NCBI GenBank assembly: GCA_002340985.1
Contig: DDNC01000010.1
Span: 2,670-17,095 of the forward strand
Direction of reading: 5' to 3'
From: Firmicutes bacterium UBA2530
GTDB lineage: Bacteria; Bacillota; Clostridia; Tissierellales; Sedimentibacteraceae
Length of the DNA stretch: 14,426 nt
The translations under genes were made by a program, and so were the position numbers. The notes under the pieces were generated by a model, which saw only the letters and a list, made by a program, of their open reading frames with translations, searched no databases and was not told where the DNA came from. Below are positions 1 to 6,237 of this stretch, piece after piece. The stretch's first letter is position 1; each line of letters opens with the position of its first letter.

Positions 1-612
1 TAGAATTATTACATCATACTTGCTTCCCAATTCAGCTATCTTTTTTCTTCTTTCTAAAGATAATGTTATTCCTGTTGGATTTTGGAATGTAGGGATAACA
101 TAAACCATCTTTGGATTATATTTTTTTATTTTTTCTTCTAAATCTTTCGTATCTATTCCTTCATCATTCATTTCAACAGGAATGCAAGTAGCTTCGAACA
201 TATGAAATATTTCCAGTGAATGAAAAAATGTTGGAGACTCAACTAATATTACATCTCCTGGCTCAATATACAACTGACACATAAGATTCATAGCTTCCAG
301 TCCGCCAGTCAGTACAAGTATATTATCGGAATCAGCTTTTACTCCTTTTGGCTCCAATAAATCTGTTACAATTATTTCTCTAAGATCCTTGACCCCCATT
401 ACAGGTCCATAAGATAGTATTTCAAAACCGCGGCTTTCAGTTCTCATGATATCATCCACAATTTCTCTTATTTTATCAACCGGAAGACATTCCTTAGCAA
501 TTGATCCTAAAGTAAATGAAATAGCATCTTTATTAGCTGCAGCTCCAAATGCACTTTTAATTATATTTGCAGACTCCTCCATTATTTCCATGCGTTTTGC
601 AAAATTTGACAT
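1..612 (-). CDS. PLP-dependent aminotransferase, class I/II (partial, C-terminus off the window)
   Basis: The reading frame is open from an ATG at 612 to the left edge, giving 204 visible residues. The start MSNFAKRMEIM is preceded by AGAGGAG at good spacing. The order of motifs is that of fold-type I aminotransferases of the 2-aminoadipate/MocR-like group: SYGPVMGVKDLRE (the YGP..G..LRE signature), LTGGLEAMNL at the cofactor phosphate loop, VESPTFFHSLEIF, and PTFQNPTG, whose Asn contacts PLP. The catalytic Lys and the Asp that pairs with the pyridine nitrogen would lie beyond the edge. There is no N-terminal GntR domain, so it is an enzyme and not a MocR regulator. It is the last visible gene of the IclR-linked transporter operon, 108 bases after the membrane-protein gene, which suggests it transaminates the imported amino acid. 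The substrate cannot be read from this half. Confidence 0.88.
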   Translation of the reverse strand, partial: MSNFAKRMEIMEESANIIKSAFGAAANKDAISFTLGSIAKECLPVDKIREIVDDIMRTESRGFEILSYGPVMGVKDLREIIVTDLLEPKGVKADSDNILVLTGGLEAMNLMCQLYIEPGDVILVESPTFFHSLEIFHMFEATCIPVEMNDEGIDTKDLEEKIKKYNPKMVYVIPTFQNPTGITLSLERRKKIAELGSKYDVIIL

Positions 613-720
613 AATAACTCCTCTCTTATACCACATATTTAATAAATAATATTTAATTTAATTGTTCAAGCTAATAACCCCTTTTAACATAAAACTGCAT
701 CATTCTGTTAACAATATAAA

Positions 721-1404
721 TTATATAAAACCATCCTTATATTTAACTGCGTAATATACTGAGAATATTGAACTTGAAAGTATCAACACTGCAAATATAC
801 TAGGAATGACGATTAATGCTTTTGCCAAGCTTACAGACCCATTAATATTCATCGCTAAATCATTTACAACTGAAATCGGATTATTAAACGCATAAAGTGC
901 ATATCTTAGCCACAAAAAACCGACAGATAAAGCTATAGGAACCATGCCAACCGCAATAGTCAGACCAAGACGTTTTCGTTTTTTTAAGTTTTTTAAACCC
1001 ATGTAAATTGGTAGTATGAACATAATTGAAAGTATTGGACCAAAATACTGAGGTGTTAAAATAATAAACAAAATCGAAGTTACTGTAAAGCTAAGCAGCA
1101 ATTTATTCAAATTTTTAACCTCGCCTTTATAATCAAAACCTGCTGCATTACATTGTCTGATATATCTTTTTAAGTATTTAATGTTGACTTTATTACAATT
1201 CTTTTTCAGCGCAGATATAACCCTTTTACCTTTACCTATTAACTTTTCAAAAGTTTTCTTATTTTCTTTTTTAACTTCAATTTCCAGATATATACTTATA
1301 GTTTTCTCTAACGAACTAAGTATCTTTCCGTCGCTTACATTATTCTTATCCAACACATCATAAATGCCTTGTAAAACATCAATTAATAAATCGTTATCCC
1401 TCAT
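721..1404 (-). CDS. Unrecognised membrane protein with four predicted helices
   Basis: This 227-residue protein belongs to no family I recognise. Residues 1-100 look soluble, helical and strongly basic (many Lys from 45 to 80), with two cysteines at 70 and 85. Four hydrophobic stretches follow at about 102-117, 121-138, 147-171 and 193-218, with a Lys/Arg-rich loop (KKRKR) at 141-145. There is no signal peptide at the very N-terminus. The gene starts 4 bases after the stop of the MetS-like small ORF, and its ribosome site (AGGAAG) lies inside the end of that ORF, so the two are translationally close. Its place between a transporter with its small subunit and an aminotransferase suggests an accessory or regulatory role in amino-acid uptake. 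That role is inference from context only. Confidence 0.8.
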   Translation of the reverse strand: MRDNDLLIDVLQGIYDVLDKNNVSDGKILSSLEKTISIYLEIEVKKENKKTFEKLIGKGKRVISALKKNCNKVNIKYLKRYIRQCNAAGFDYKGEVKNLNKLLLSFTVTSILFIILTPQYFGPILSIMFILPIYMGLKNLKKRKRLGLTIAVGMVPIALSVGFLWLRYALYAFNNPISVVNDLAMNINGSVSLAKALIVIPSIFAVLILSSSIFSVYYAVKYKDGFI

Positions 1405-1408
1405 AATA

Positions 1409-1507
1409 TTACTTCCTATCCTGTAGTAATTTACTCATTGTCATAATTACACTTGCTAATATAGAACCTTGACATACCATCATTATAGTTAGCGGAACAG
1501 TTGACAT
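1409..1507 (-). CDS. MetS-like small membrane subunit of the NSS transporter
   Basis: This 32-codon ORF lies 36 bases after the transporter stop. It has a strong ribosome site, GGGAGG, followed by seven bases and ATG. The protein begins MSTVPLTIMM, has one hydrophobic helix from about residue 4 to 25 and ends with the polar tail KLLQDRK. Position, size and the MST...IMM start match the small subunits (MetS type) found next to bacterial NSS-family methionine/alanine importers, where in Corynebacterium the small partner is needed for transport. It differs from the usual small subunit in lacking the Trp-Gly-Gly core that I remember for that family, so the assignment rests on context, the ribosome site and general shape. 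The next gene begins four bases after its stop. Confidence 0.72.
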   Translation of the reverse strand: MSTVPLTIMMVCQGSILASVIMTMSKLLQDRK

Positions 1508-1543
1508 TTAAATACCTCCCATAGATTTATTTATACCAGTTGA

Positions 1544-3118
1544 TTATTTAGATACTTTTACTTCCTTAAAATCTTCTGAAAATTTGCGTTTAGTTGAATT
1601 GTAACATTGAATAAATCCATAAACAAATACGGCTATTATTAAAATTCTTGCTGCTACAACCCATGGAATTAATTCGGGAGTCGCTTTAATATATTCCGGT
1701 ATTAAGTTCAGATATCCCGATTTAAAATGCTCTAAAGTTGAGAAGAATAAAACAATAGCAACAACTGTCGGAGTAATAAATCTAATTACTATATTAAAGA
1801 ACCAGCTTGGAACCTTCCATATAGAGCCTTTATTAACTTCAAGCATAAATTTATCCTTAAACAACCAACCTGCTATAATTACTTCAAATAAACCAAGGAC
1901 GACCATTAAATAGCTACCGTTCCAGTTATCAAGCTCCGTAAAGAATGCTAATGCCGAAGTCTTAGTTATTATAGGTTCTAATGCTATCGGTAGCCCCATT
2001 ATAATATATAGCCAAAAAGTTACGTTTGCAGCCTTTGTTCTTGAGAAGTTCATATCTTCCTGCATCAATGTTGAAATATAATTAAATAGAGCCAATGATG
2101 TTGTTATACCAGCAAAGAACAACAGCATGAACCAAAGAACTCCTACAAATCTCCCGCCAACCATGGTTCTAAATACATTAGGTAATGAAATAAAAGCTAA
2201 ACCAACTCCAGAACCCAGACCCTCAGGTCCCATAAATGCATACGTTATAGGAATAGCTATAGTTCCTCCTAAAACAACTTCTGCAAATTCATTAAGCGAT
2301 ACCGTTGCCAAACTTGAAACAACTATGTCATCGCTTTCCTCAACATAAGAAGCATAATTTTGAATAATTCCTTGACCTAAAGCCAAAGTAAAGAACACTT
2401 GCCCCACAGCAGCTAATACTGAATTCCAATTCAAATTTTTCCAATCAGGGGTCCATAAAAATTCAAGACCTTTTATCGCGGACCAATCCGGTCTCACAGG
2501 CGAACCTAATGTCACGGCTCTAATTGCAATTATCGTACCTATAATATATAGTAAAGGCATTAAAACTTTTACTACAGGCTCAATTCCACCATTTATCCCC
2601 TTTTTTAATATTACAACTAATATTATCATTGTAATAACCCAAAATGTCATAGATAGATAAGGGGTTTGTATATAATTTGCATATAATTCAGCTGTATTAA
2701 CAGCAGTATCCATATAAGTACCTGCAATGGACATTACACTATATCCTAAAGTCCAACCTACGACTTGGTTATAGTAAGAAGTACAAAGTAAACAAATGCT
2801 GAAACCAAGAGATCCTCCTATTGCAGCTAGGATCAATGATTTTTTATGATTTACTTTTTCTCTTGATTGTAAATAAAACATAGGGGCTAATGTGCCAAAT
2901 CCTCTAACTCCACCATATCTTCCTGCAGTCCATTCAACAATAGCAACAGGTACACCAATTAATAATATTGCTGCTATATAAGGTATCATAAATGCTCCAC
3001 CACCGTTTGCAGCCGCTTGATATGGATACCTCCAGAAATTTCCTAGCCCTACAGCACTCCCTGCCATTGCTAGTATAAGGCCTATTTTACTACCCCATTT
3101 GTCACGCTTTTCACTCAT
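1544..3118 (-). CDS. NSS-family (SLC6/SNF) sodium-dependent amino-acid transporter
   Basis: This 524-residue protein with about 12 membrane helices belongs to the neurotransmitter:sodium symporter family (LeuT fold) and takes up an amino acid with Na+. TM1 (AMAGSAVGLGNFWRYPY) aligns residue for residue with LeuT: Gly20, Ala22, Val23 and Asn27 for sodium and Arg30 for the outer gate. The unwound part of TM6 is FFTLALGQG (242-250), with Thr244 as the Na1 threonine. TM8 has FAGITTS, with Ala336, Thr339 and Thr340 at the Na2 site. Two pocket positions differ from LeuT: Ser256 becomes Ala246 and Phe259 becomes Gln249, so leucine-like specificity should not be assumed. The ATG is preceded by CGGAGGAG. 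It is the first gene of an operon with a MetS-like peptide, a membrane protein and an aminotransferase, and its promoter carries IclR-type boxes. Confidence 0.95.
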   Translation of the reverse strand: MSEKRDKWGSKIGLILAMAGSAVGLGNFWRYPYQAAANGGGAFMIPYIAAILLIGVPVAIVEWTAGRYGGVRGFGTLAPMFYLQSREKVNHKKSLILAAIGGSLGFSICLLCTSYYNQVVGWTLGYSVMSIAGTYMDTAVNTAELYANYIQTPYLSMTFWVITMIILVVILKKGINGGIEPVVKVLMPLLYIIGTIIAIRAVTLGSPVRPDWSAIKGLEFLWTPDWKNLNWNSVLAAVGQVFFTLALGQGIIQNYASYVEESDDIVVSSLATVSLNEFAEVVLGGTIAIPITYAFMGPEGLGSGVGLAFISLPNVFRTMVGGRFVGVLWFMLLFFAGITTSLALFNYISTLMQEDMNFSRTKAANVTFWLYIIMGLPIALEPIITKTSALAFFTELDNWNGSYLMVVLGLFEVIIAGWLFKDKFMLEVNKGSIWKVPSWFFNIVIRFITPTVVAIVLFFSTLEHFKSGYLNLIPEYIKATPELIPWVVAARILIIAVFVYGFIQCYNSTKRKFSEDFKEVKVSK

Positions 3119-3296
3119 AATTCTCCTCCGATAATATAAATCTCAAGTACCAAATAGCTTTCTAAATTTTTATTATTTAATGACGCAAAACAAAATTAAG
3201 TAATAATAACCTCCTTTAATAATTTTATAAAATACTACCTTATAAAAATATCATTATATGATAATATTAATCCATTTTGAAACCTATCAATTCTCT

Positions 3297-3325
3297 TATA
3301 TAGAATTGTATTTTGGCATTGCCAA
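3297..3325 (-). promoter_or_regulatory. Predicted sigma-A promoter of the transporter operon
   Basis: Read on the minus strand, TTGGCA (3320-3325, 5/6 to consensus) is followed by 17 bases and TATATA (3297-3302); TATAAG two bases further on is an alternative -10. The predicted start of transcription is near 3290. The -35 hexamer lies inside the perfect inverted repeat TTTGGC-ATT-GCCAAA, so a bound regulator would directly block or rearrange polymerase binding. Confidence 0.6.
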
Positions 3326-3337
3326 ACTCGGTTTTTG
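3311..3337. promoter_or_regulatory. IclR-type operator, copy A (overlaps the transporter -35)
   Basis: Plus-strand layout is TTTTG, GCATTG, CCAAAC, TCG, GTTTTTG. It holds two nested dyads: TTTGGC-ATT-GCCAAA (perfect, 3312-3326) and AAAC-TCG-GTTT (3324-3334). Short palindromes with a three-base centre are typical of IclR-family sites. A related copy lies exactly 63 bases away, near six helical turns, and a third lies before the iclR-type gene itself. Confidence 0.55.
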
Positions 3338-3341
3338 TTTA

Positions 3342-3374
3342 TTGGTAAAAAATAAAAAGCTTTTAACTTTATTG
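3342..3374 (-). terminator. Possible weak terminator after the IclR-type gene
   Basis: On the minus strand the transcript could fold AATAAAG against CTTTTTATT across a short A-rich loop, followed by TTTTTTACC. The stem is almost entirely A-U and imperfect, so some read-through into the transporter operon is likely. It sits between the two operator copies and upstream of the transporter -35. Confidence 0.25.
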
Positions 3375-3400
3375 TTTTGTAATGTCAAACTTAGTTTTGG
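3375..3400. promoter_or_regulatory. IclR-type operator, copy B
   Basis: Plus-strand layout is TTTTG, TAATG, TCAAAC, TTA, GTTTTGG. It matches copy A with one single-base gap and keeps the AAAC-N3-GTTT dyad. The spacing between the AAAC elements of the two copies is 63 bases. That fits two regulator dimers on the same face of the DNA, with this copy lying upstream of the transporter promoter. Confidence 0.5.
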
Positions 3401-3423
3401 TCTTATCGAATAAATTTTGGGTA

Positions 3424-4188
3424 TTATTTTTTATACCCAATTTTATGAGAAATTTTCTCTGCAGCTAATTTTATCAGTTTAATGGATTCTTGAATTTTTT
3501 CTTCTGTCATTCTTACTGAAGGTCCTGAAACACTTAATCCGTATATTGCTTTACCCTCATGATTAAATATTGGTGCAGCAACACATTTTAATCCAATGCT
3601 GAACTCTTCATTATCCAATGCATATCCTTTTTCTTTAATGAGCCTTAATCTTTTTATAAATTCTTCTTTATCTGTAACCGTATTCGGTGTAAACTTTTCA
3701 ACTTTTTCTGGTAAAAGCATATTTAAAGTATCTTCATCTAAATATGCCAGCATTGCTTTTCCTACACCGGTGCAATATGCAGGATTTCGTGAGCCAATAC
3801 TTGTATAAATCCTCATTGATTGTTTAGATTCTTTTTTGTCTACATAAACAACATCAAAATTATCTAACTTTGCAATATGTACAGTTTCTTGTAATCTATT
3901 ACTAACTTCTTCAATTATAGGTGAAGTTATTTGAATTATATCCAAAGACTTAGATGCTATATCTCCCAACTCAATTAAATATAATCCGAGCCTATATTTT
4001 TGTGTTTTACCATCTTGATCTATAAAACCGTGAAACTTTAATGTACTGATTAACCCATGCAATGTACCTTTGTTAATATCAAGTTCCTCTGATATTTCCG
4101 TCAATTTCATATCTCGGCCTTTTTCTGCCAATAATTTTATAATTATTAAAGCTTTATCAACAGACAAAACCTTTCCAAGTACATCCAT
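3424..4188 (-). CDS. IclR-family transcriptional regulator
   Basis: This 254-residue protein has the full IclR layout. A winged helix-turn-helix spans about residues 5-67, with LTEISEELDINKGTLHGLISTL as helices 2-3 and a wing ending QKYRLG. The effector-binding domain covers about 80-250, with the family patterns VYVDKKES, YCTGVGKAMLA, EFSIGLKCVAAPIFNHEG and GLSVSGPS. The start is an ATG with GAGGG at suitable spacing. It is encoded directly upstream of, and in the same direction as, the transporter operon. Copies of one operator motif precede both this gene and the transporter, so it probably autoregulates and controls uptake and transamination of an amino acid or a derived keto acid. The effector is unknown. 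Whether it represses or activates is open, because one site overlaps a -35 while another lies just upstream of a -35. Confidence 0.93.
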   Translation of the reverse strand: MDVLGKVLSVDKALIIIKLLAEKGRDMKLTEISEELDINKGTLHGLISTLKFHGFIDQDGKTQKYRLGLYLIELGDIASKSLDIIQITSPIIEEVSNRLQETVHIAKLDNFDVVYVDKKESKQSMRIYTSIGSRNPAYCTGVGKAMLAYLDEDTLNMLLPEKVEKFTPNTVTDKEEFIKRLRLIKEKGYALDNEEFSIGLKCVAAPIFNHEGKAIYGLSVSGPSVRMTEEKIQESIKLIKLAAEKISHKIGYKK

Positions 4189-4214
4189 TTATTACCCTCT
4201 ATATCTTTTCGACT

Positions 4215-4243
4215 ATTTTAGCAAATGTTTTCTTTTTTGTCAA
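4215..4243 (-). promoter_or_regulatory. Strong sigma-A promoter of the IclR-type gene
   Basis: On the minus strand TTGACA (4238-4243, perfect) is followed by 17 bases and TAAAAT (4215-4220), with a TGC extended -10. Transcription should start near 4208, giving a leader of only about 20 bases that carries the GAGGG ribosome site. Confidence 0.75.
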
Positions 4244-4248
4244 TGCTT

Positions 4249-4272
4249 TTTTGTATAACCAAACTAATTTTC
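4249..4272. promoter_or_regulatory. IclR-type operator, copy C (upstream of the iclR-type promoter)
   Basis: Plus-strand layout is TTTTG, TATAA, CCAAAC, TAA, TTTTC. It repeats the pattern of copies A and B with one mismatch in the AAAC-N3-GTTT dyad. It lies a few bases upstream of the -35 of the regulator gene, which points to autoregulation. Confidence 0.45.
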
Positions 4273-4608
4273 TTAATTCCAAACAAATCAGAATGTTACG
4301 GTTCTCCGATTTTGTTTTTTATTTGTTTCCTAATTTTATCATGCAGTACTTTATAAAGGCGTTTCATCCTGTTCTCTTGTTCTTTTGACAAAATTAAACT
4401 TGCATGAATTTGTGTAACTATCACTTATCGATGCATGTTTGGGAAATGAATTTCATATATTATTATTCATATTTTGAGTGTGAAATTTTGTTTATAAATA
4501 TCACTTGTAAAATATATTATACCTGCTTTTGTCATTTTTGTCACCAAACATCATTGAATTTGTTACTTTTATCTTTCTTCAGTATAATGTCATTTTTTCA
4601 ACAAAAAA

Positions 4609-4638
4609 TTGTGCTAAAAAAGTAAATTGTGTTATAAT
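4609..4638 (+). promoter_or_regulatory. Extended -10 promoter of the HTH-TPR regulator gene
   Basis: TTGTGC (4609-4614) is followed by 18 bases and a perfect TATAAT (4633-4638), preceded by TGT as an extended -10. The predicted start is near 4645, leaving a 5' UTR of about 60 bases. This is the best promoter match in the divergent region. Confidence 0.7.
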
Positions 4639-4664
4639 TAAAACATAGAAAAATTTATGTTTTA
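4639..4664. repeat. Inverted repeat directly after the HTH-TPR promoter
   Basis: TAAAACATA and TATGTTTTA form a perfect 9-base inverted repeat around an 8-base loop. It begins one base after the -10 hexamer and covers the predicted start of transcription. It could be an operator for the HTH-TPR protein itself or a 5' hairpin of the mRNA. There is no U-tract after it, so it is not a terminator. Confidence 0.5.
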
Positions 4665-4706
4665 AAAGACGTAATTACTGAAATTATTTAAAACGGGTGA
4701 AACACA

Positions 4707-5981
4707 ATGAAATTTTTAACTCCTGGTGAAAAAATTAAAAAAATTAGAAAAATGTTAAGCATGAAACAACTTGACTTGCAGGGCGAAAAAATTAAGAGAA
4801 ACTTTGTAAGCATGTTAGAAAATGGAGAACGCGGACTAACTAAAGATACGGCAAAATATTTGGCTGAAAAGTTCAATAATAAAGCTTCTGAATTGGGAAT
4901 CACTTTGAATATTGATGATTCCTATTTACTTATGTCTCCTAAAGATGAAGCTATGAAATACTGTTTGGATACGTTAAATAGTGACATTTCCATAGAGATA
5001 ATTAATAATGTTATTGATATCTCTCATGATTATGATTTAGGTTGCATAGAAGCGGAAGCTCTTCTCAAAAAAGGAAACTTATATTATGATGAAAAAAAAT
5101 ATTATAAAGCAGCATTTAATTATATTGATGCTTTAAGCAAATATGGCGAAATTGCAGATAATAAATTTGAGTCTTACTTATTTAATAAATTGGGTCTTTG
5201 TAAATTAAACGAATTACTTTATGCAGAAGCATCGGAGTTTTTCAGCAAAGCATATTTTTTATCCAAAATAAACGACGATTTATACACGCAGAAACATTCT
5301 GTTTACAACATTTCCTTGTGCCAAAGAAAACTTCATAAGTTTGATGAATCTATTGAATATGCAGATAAATATTTAGCCTTGTGCAATAAAAGTGAAGATT
5401 TCTTGAATTACATATATGCTAATGTTGTTAAAGCCAATTGTTATCGTGATTTAAAGAAAATTGAAGATGCAGAAAAAATATATATTTCTCTTTTAGATGA
5501 CTTCAGCAGCTTAAATGAGCCTTCACTTGCTTATGTTTATGATAATCTAGGTTTATTATATGCTGATATTGAAGAATACGACAAAGCAGCAGAAAGCCTT
5601 GACTTTTCACAAAAAATCAGAACCGAAACAGATTTTGCCAATTTAGATAAATCTCTTATAGACAAGGCAAGTATATTAATTAAACAAAAAAAATATAACG
5701 AAGCGTTGATATTGTTAAACCTCGGGATTGATCTTGCCACAAAATTTAATGATATTGAATATGAGCTAAAAGGTTACTATATGCTTATTGAGATAAACTC
5801 TGAAATCGGAGAAACAACCAAATCAGAAACTACTTACATTAAAATGCTAAAAATTGCAGAAGAAAAAAATGACTATAAATTAATATCAGTTATTTGTAAT
5901 AAATTATGTCTTATGTATTTAAACAATAATATGGCAGATAAAGCTATAGAATTTTTAAAAAGTCACTCTACGGATAAATAA
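4707..5981 (+). CDS. XRE-like HTH plus TPR-repeat regulator (RRNPP-type peptide receptor candidate)
   Basis: This is a 424-residue cytoplasmic protein. Residues 5-65 form an XRE-like DNA-binding domain (KIKKIRKML, then RNFVSMLENGERGLTKDTAKYLAEKF). From about 110 to 420 there are some eight helical-pair repeats with TPR spacing, such as GNLYYDEKKYYKAAFNYIDAL, LGLLYADIEEYDKAAESL and KQKKYNEALILLNLGIDLA. HTH plus a long C-terminal TPR array is the build of RRNPP receptors (PlcR, PrgX, NprR and the clostridial relatives), which bind a re-imported signalling peptide and change DNA binding. The start has GGGTGA six bases upstream. Downstream, 100 bases away on the same strand, is a 48-codon ORF shaped like an exported pro-peptide, which strengthens this reading. 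There is no phosphatase or enzymatic domain, so it probably acts as a transcription regulator. Its target genes are not evident here apart from possibly itself and the peptide gene. Confidence 0.82.
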   Translation: MKFLTPGEKIKKIRKMLSMKQLDLQGEKIKRNFVSMLENGERGLTKDTAKYLAEKFNNKASELGITLNIDDSYLLMSPKDEAMKYCLDTLNSDISIEIINNVIDISHDYDLGCIEAEALLKKGNLYYDEKKYYKAAFNYIDALSKYGEIADNKFESYLFNKLGLCKLNELLYAEASEFFSKAYFLSKINDDLYTQKHSVYNISLCQRKLHKFDESIEYADKYLALCNKSEDFLNYIYANVVKANCYRDLKKIEDAEKIYISLLDDFSSLNEPSLAYVYDNLGLLYADIEEYDKAAESLDFSQKIRTETDFANLDKSLIDKASILIKQKKYNEALILLNLGIDLATKFNDIEYELKGYYMLIEINSEIGETTKSETTYIKMLKIAEEKNDYKLISVICNKLCLMYLNNNMADKAIEFLKSHSTDK

Positions 5982-6005
5982 TTTGATACATTTTTATAAA
6001 ATACC

Positions 6006-6034
6006 TTGCTTTTTTCGACCTTATATGTTATTAT
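6006..6034 (+). promoter_or_regulatory. Promoter of the short pro-peptide gene
   Basis: TTGCTT (6006-6011), 17 bases, then TATTAT (6029-6034) with TGT as an extended -10. The predicted start is near 6041, with a 40-base leader. The peptide gene could therefore be transcribed independently of the receptor gene upstream, from which no terminator separates it. Confidence 0.6.
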
Positions 6035-6081
6035 TCTCATGTGATGTGATGCAAGATATCCATAAAAGGACGAGGTAAGTT

Positions 6082-6228
6082 ATGAAGCTGAATTTAAGAA
6101 CAATAATTATCGGATCACTATTAACTATTCTTTTAGTTGGTACAATTATCATTGATCCACCAACCCCCAAGCCTTGCAGTGACCCACCTGGAACAGGCAG
6201 CGCTGTTAATTTAGTTCATCATGCTTAA
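6082..6228 (+). CDS. 48-residue exported pro-peptide, candidate quorum-sensing signal precursor
   Basis: This short ORF starts at ATG 6082, six to seven bases after GAGGT, and ends at TAA. The product begins MKLNLRTIII. Two basic residues and Arg6 precede a hydrophobic segment at about 7-24, and then the chain turns abruptly polar. The tail (25-48) begins DPPTPKP, has a second DPP at 35-37 (SDPPGTG), one Cys at 32, and ends VNLVHHA. I see no classical A-x-A cleavage site and no lipobox before the single cysteine. Size, signal-like N-terminus and position next to an HTH-TPR protein fit the pro-peptides of RRNPP systems, which are exported, trimmed and re-imported by an oligopeptide permease. 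It has its own promoter and a terminator right after it, as expected for a dedicated signal gene. The mature sequence cannot be fixed from the DNA. A membrane micropeptide or small bacteriocin-like peptide is the alternative. Confidence 0.7.
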   Translation: MKLNLRTIIIGSLLTILLVGTIIIDPPTPKPCSDPPGTGSAVNLVHHA

Positions 6229-6237
6229 TAACAACTA

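Larger units (their letters stand above)
3119..3423 (-). promoter_or_regulatory. Leader and control region of the transporter operon
   Basis: This 305-base gene-free stretch holds two operator-like repeats, a promoter (-35 at 3320-3325, -10 at 3297-3302) and a predicted 5' UTR of about 170 bases. The UTR is very AT-rich. It holds small dyads (ATCAT-TAT-ATGAT near 3250-3262) and an orphan Shine-Dalgarno-like AAAGGAGG at 3210-3217 with no usable start codon after it. The functional ribosome site of the transporter is a separate GGAGGAG close to 3118. I see no open reading frame worth calling here on either strand. Confidence 0.55.
4189..4706. other. Divergent intergenic region between the IclR-type and the HTH-TPR genes
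   Basis: This 518-base AT-rich stretch carries the minus-strand promoter and operator of the IclR-type gene at its left end (4208-4272) and the plus-strand promoter of the HTH-TPR gene at its right end (4609-4664). The middle, about 4290-4600, shows no gene that I can support. It holds only a small dyad (GAAAT-GA-ATTTC near 4444) and a half-match to the IclR-type box near 4531-4550. The 73-codon frame at 4404-4625 has no ribosome site and an unlikely Cys/Phe/Tyr-rich composition. Confidence 0.5.

Noticed and set aside
446..649. 67-codon plus-strand frame opposite the aminotransferase start
   Set aside because: The minus strand carries a continuous aminotransferase with motifs and a ribosome site, so this frame is a shadow.
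4528..4552. Possible fourth IclR-type box (TTTTTG, TCA, CCAAAC)
   Set aside because: Only the left half matches, the distance to CCAAAC is too short and the GTTT half is missing.
4404..4625. 73-codon plus-strand frame in the divergent region, rich in Cys, Phe and Tyr
   Set aside because: It has no ribosome site, a composition like translated AT-rich non-coding DNA, and its end runs into the promoter of the HTH-TPR gene.
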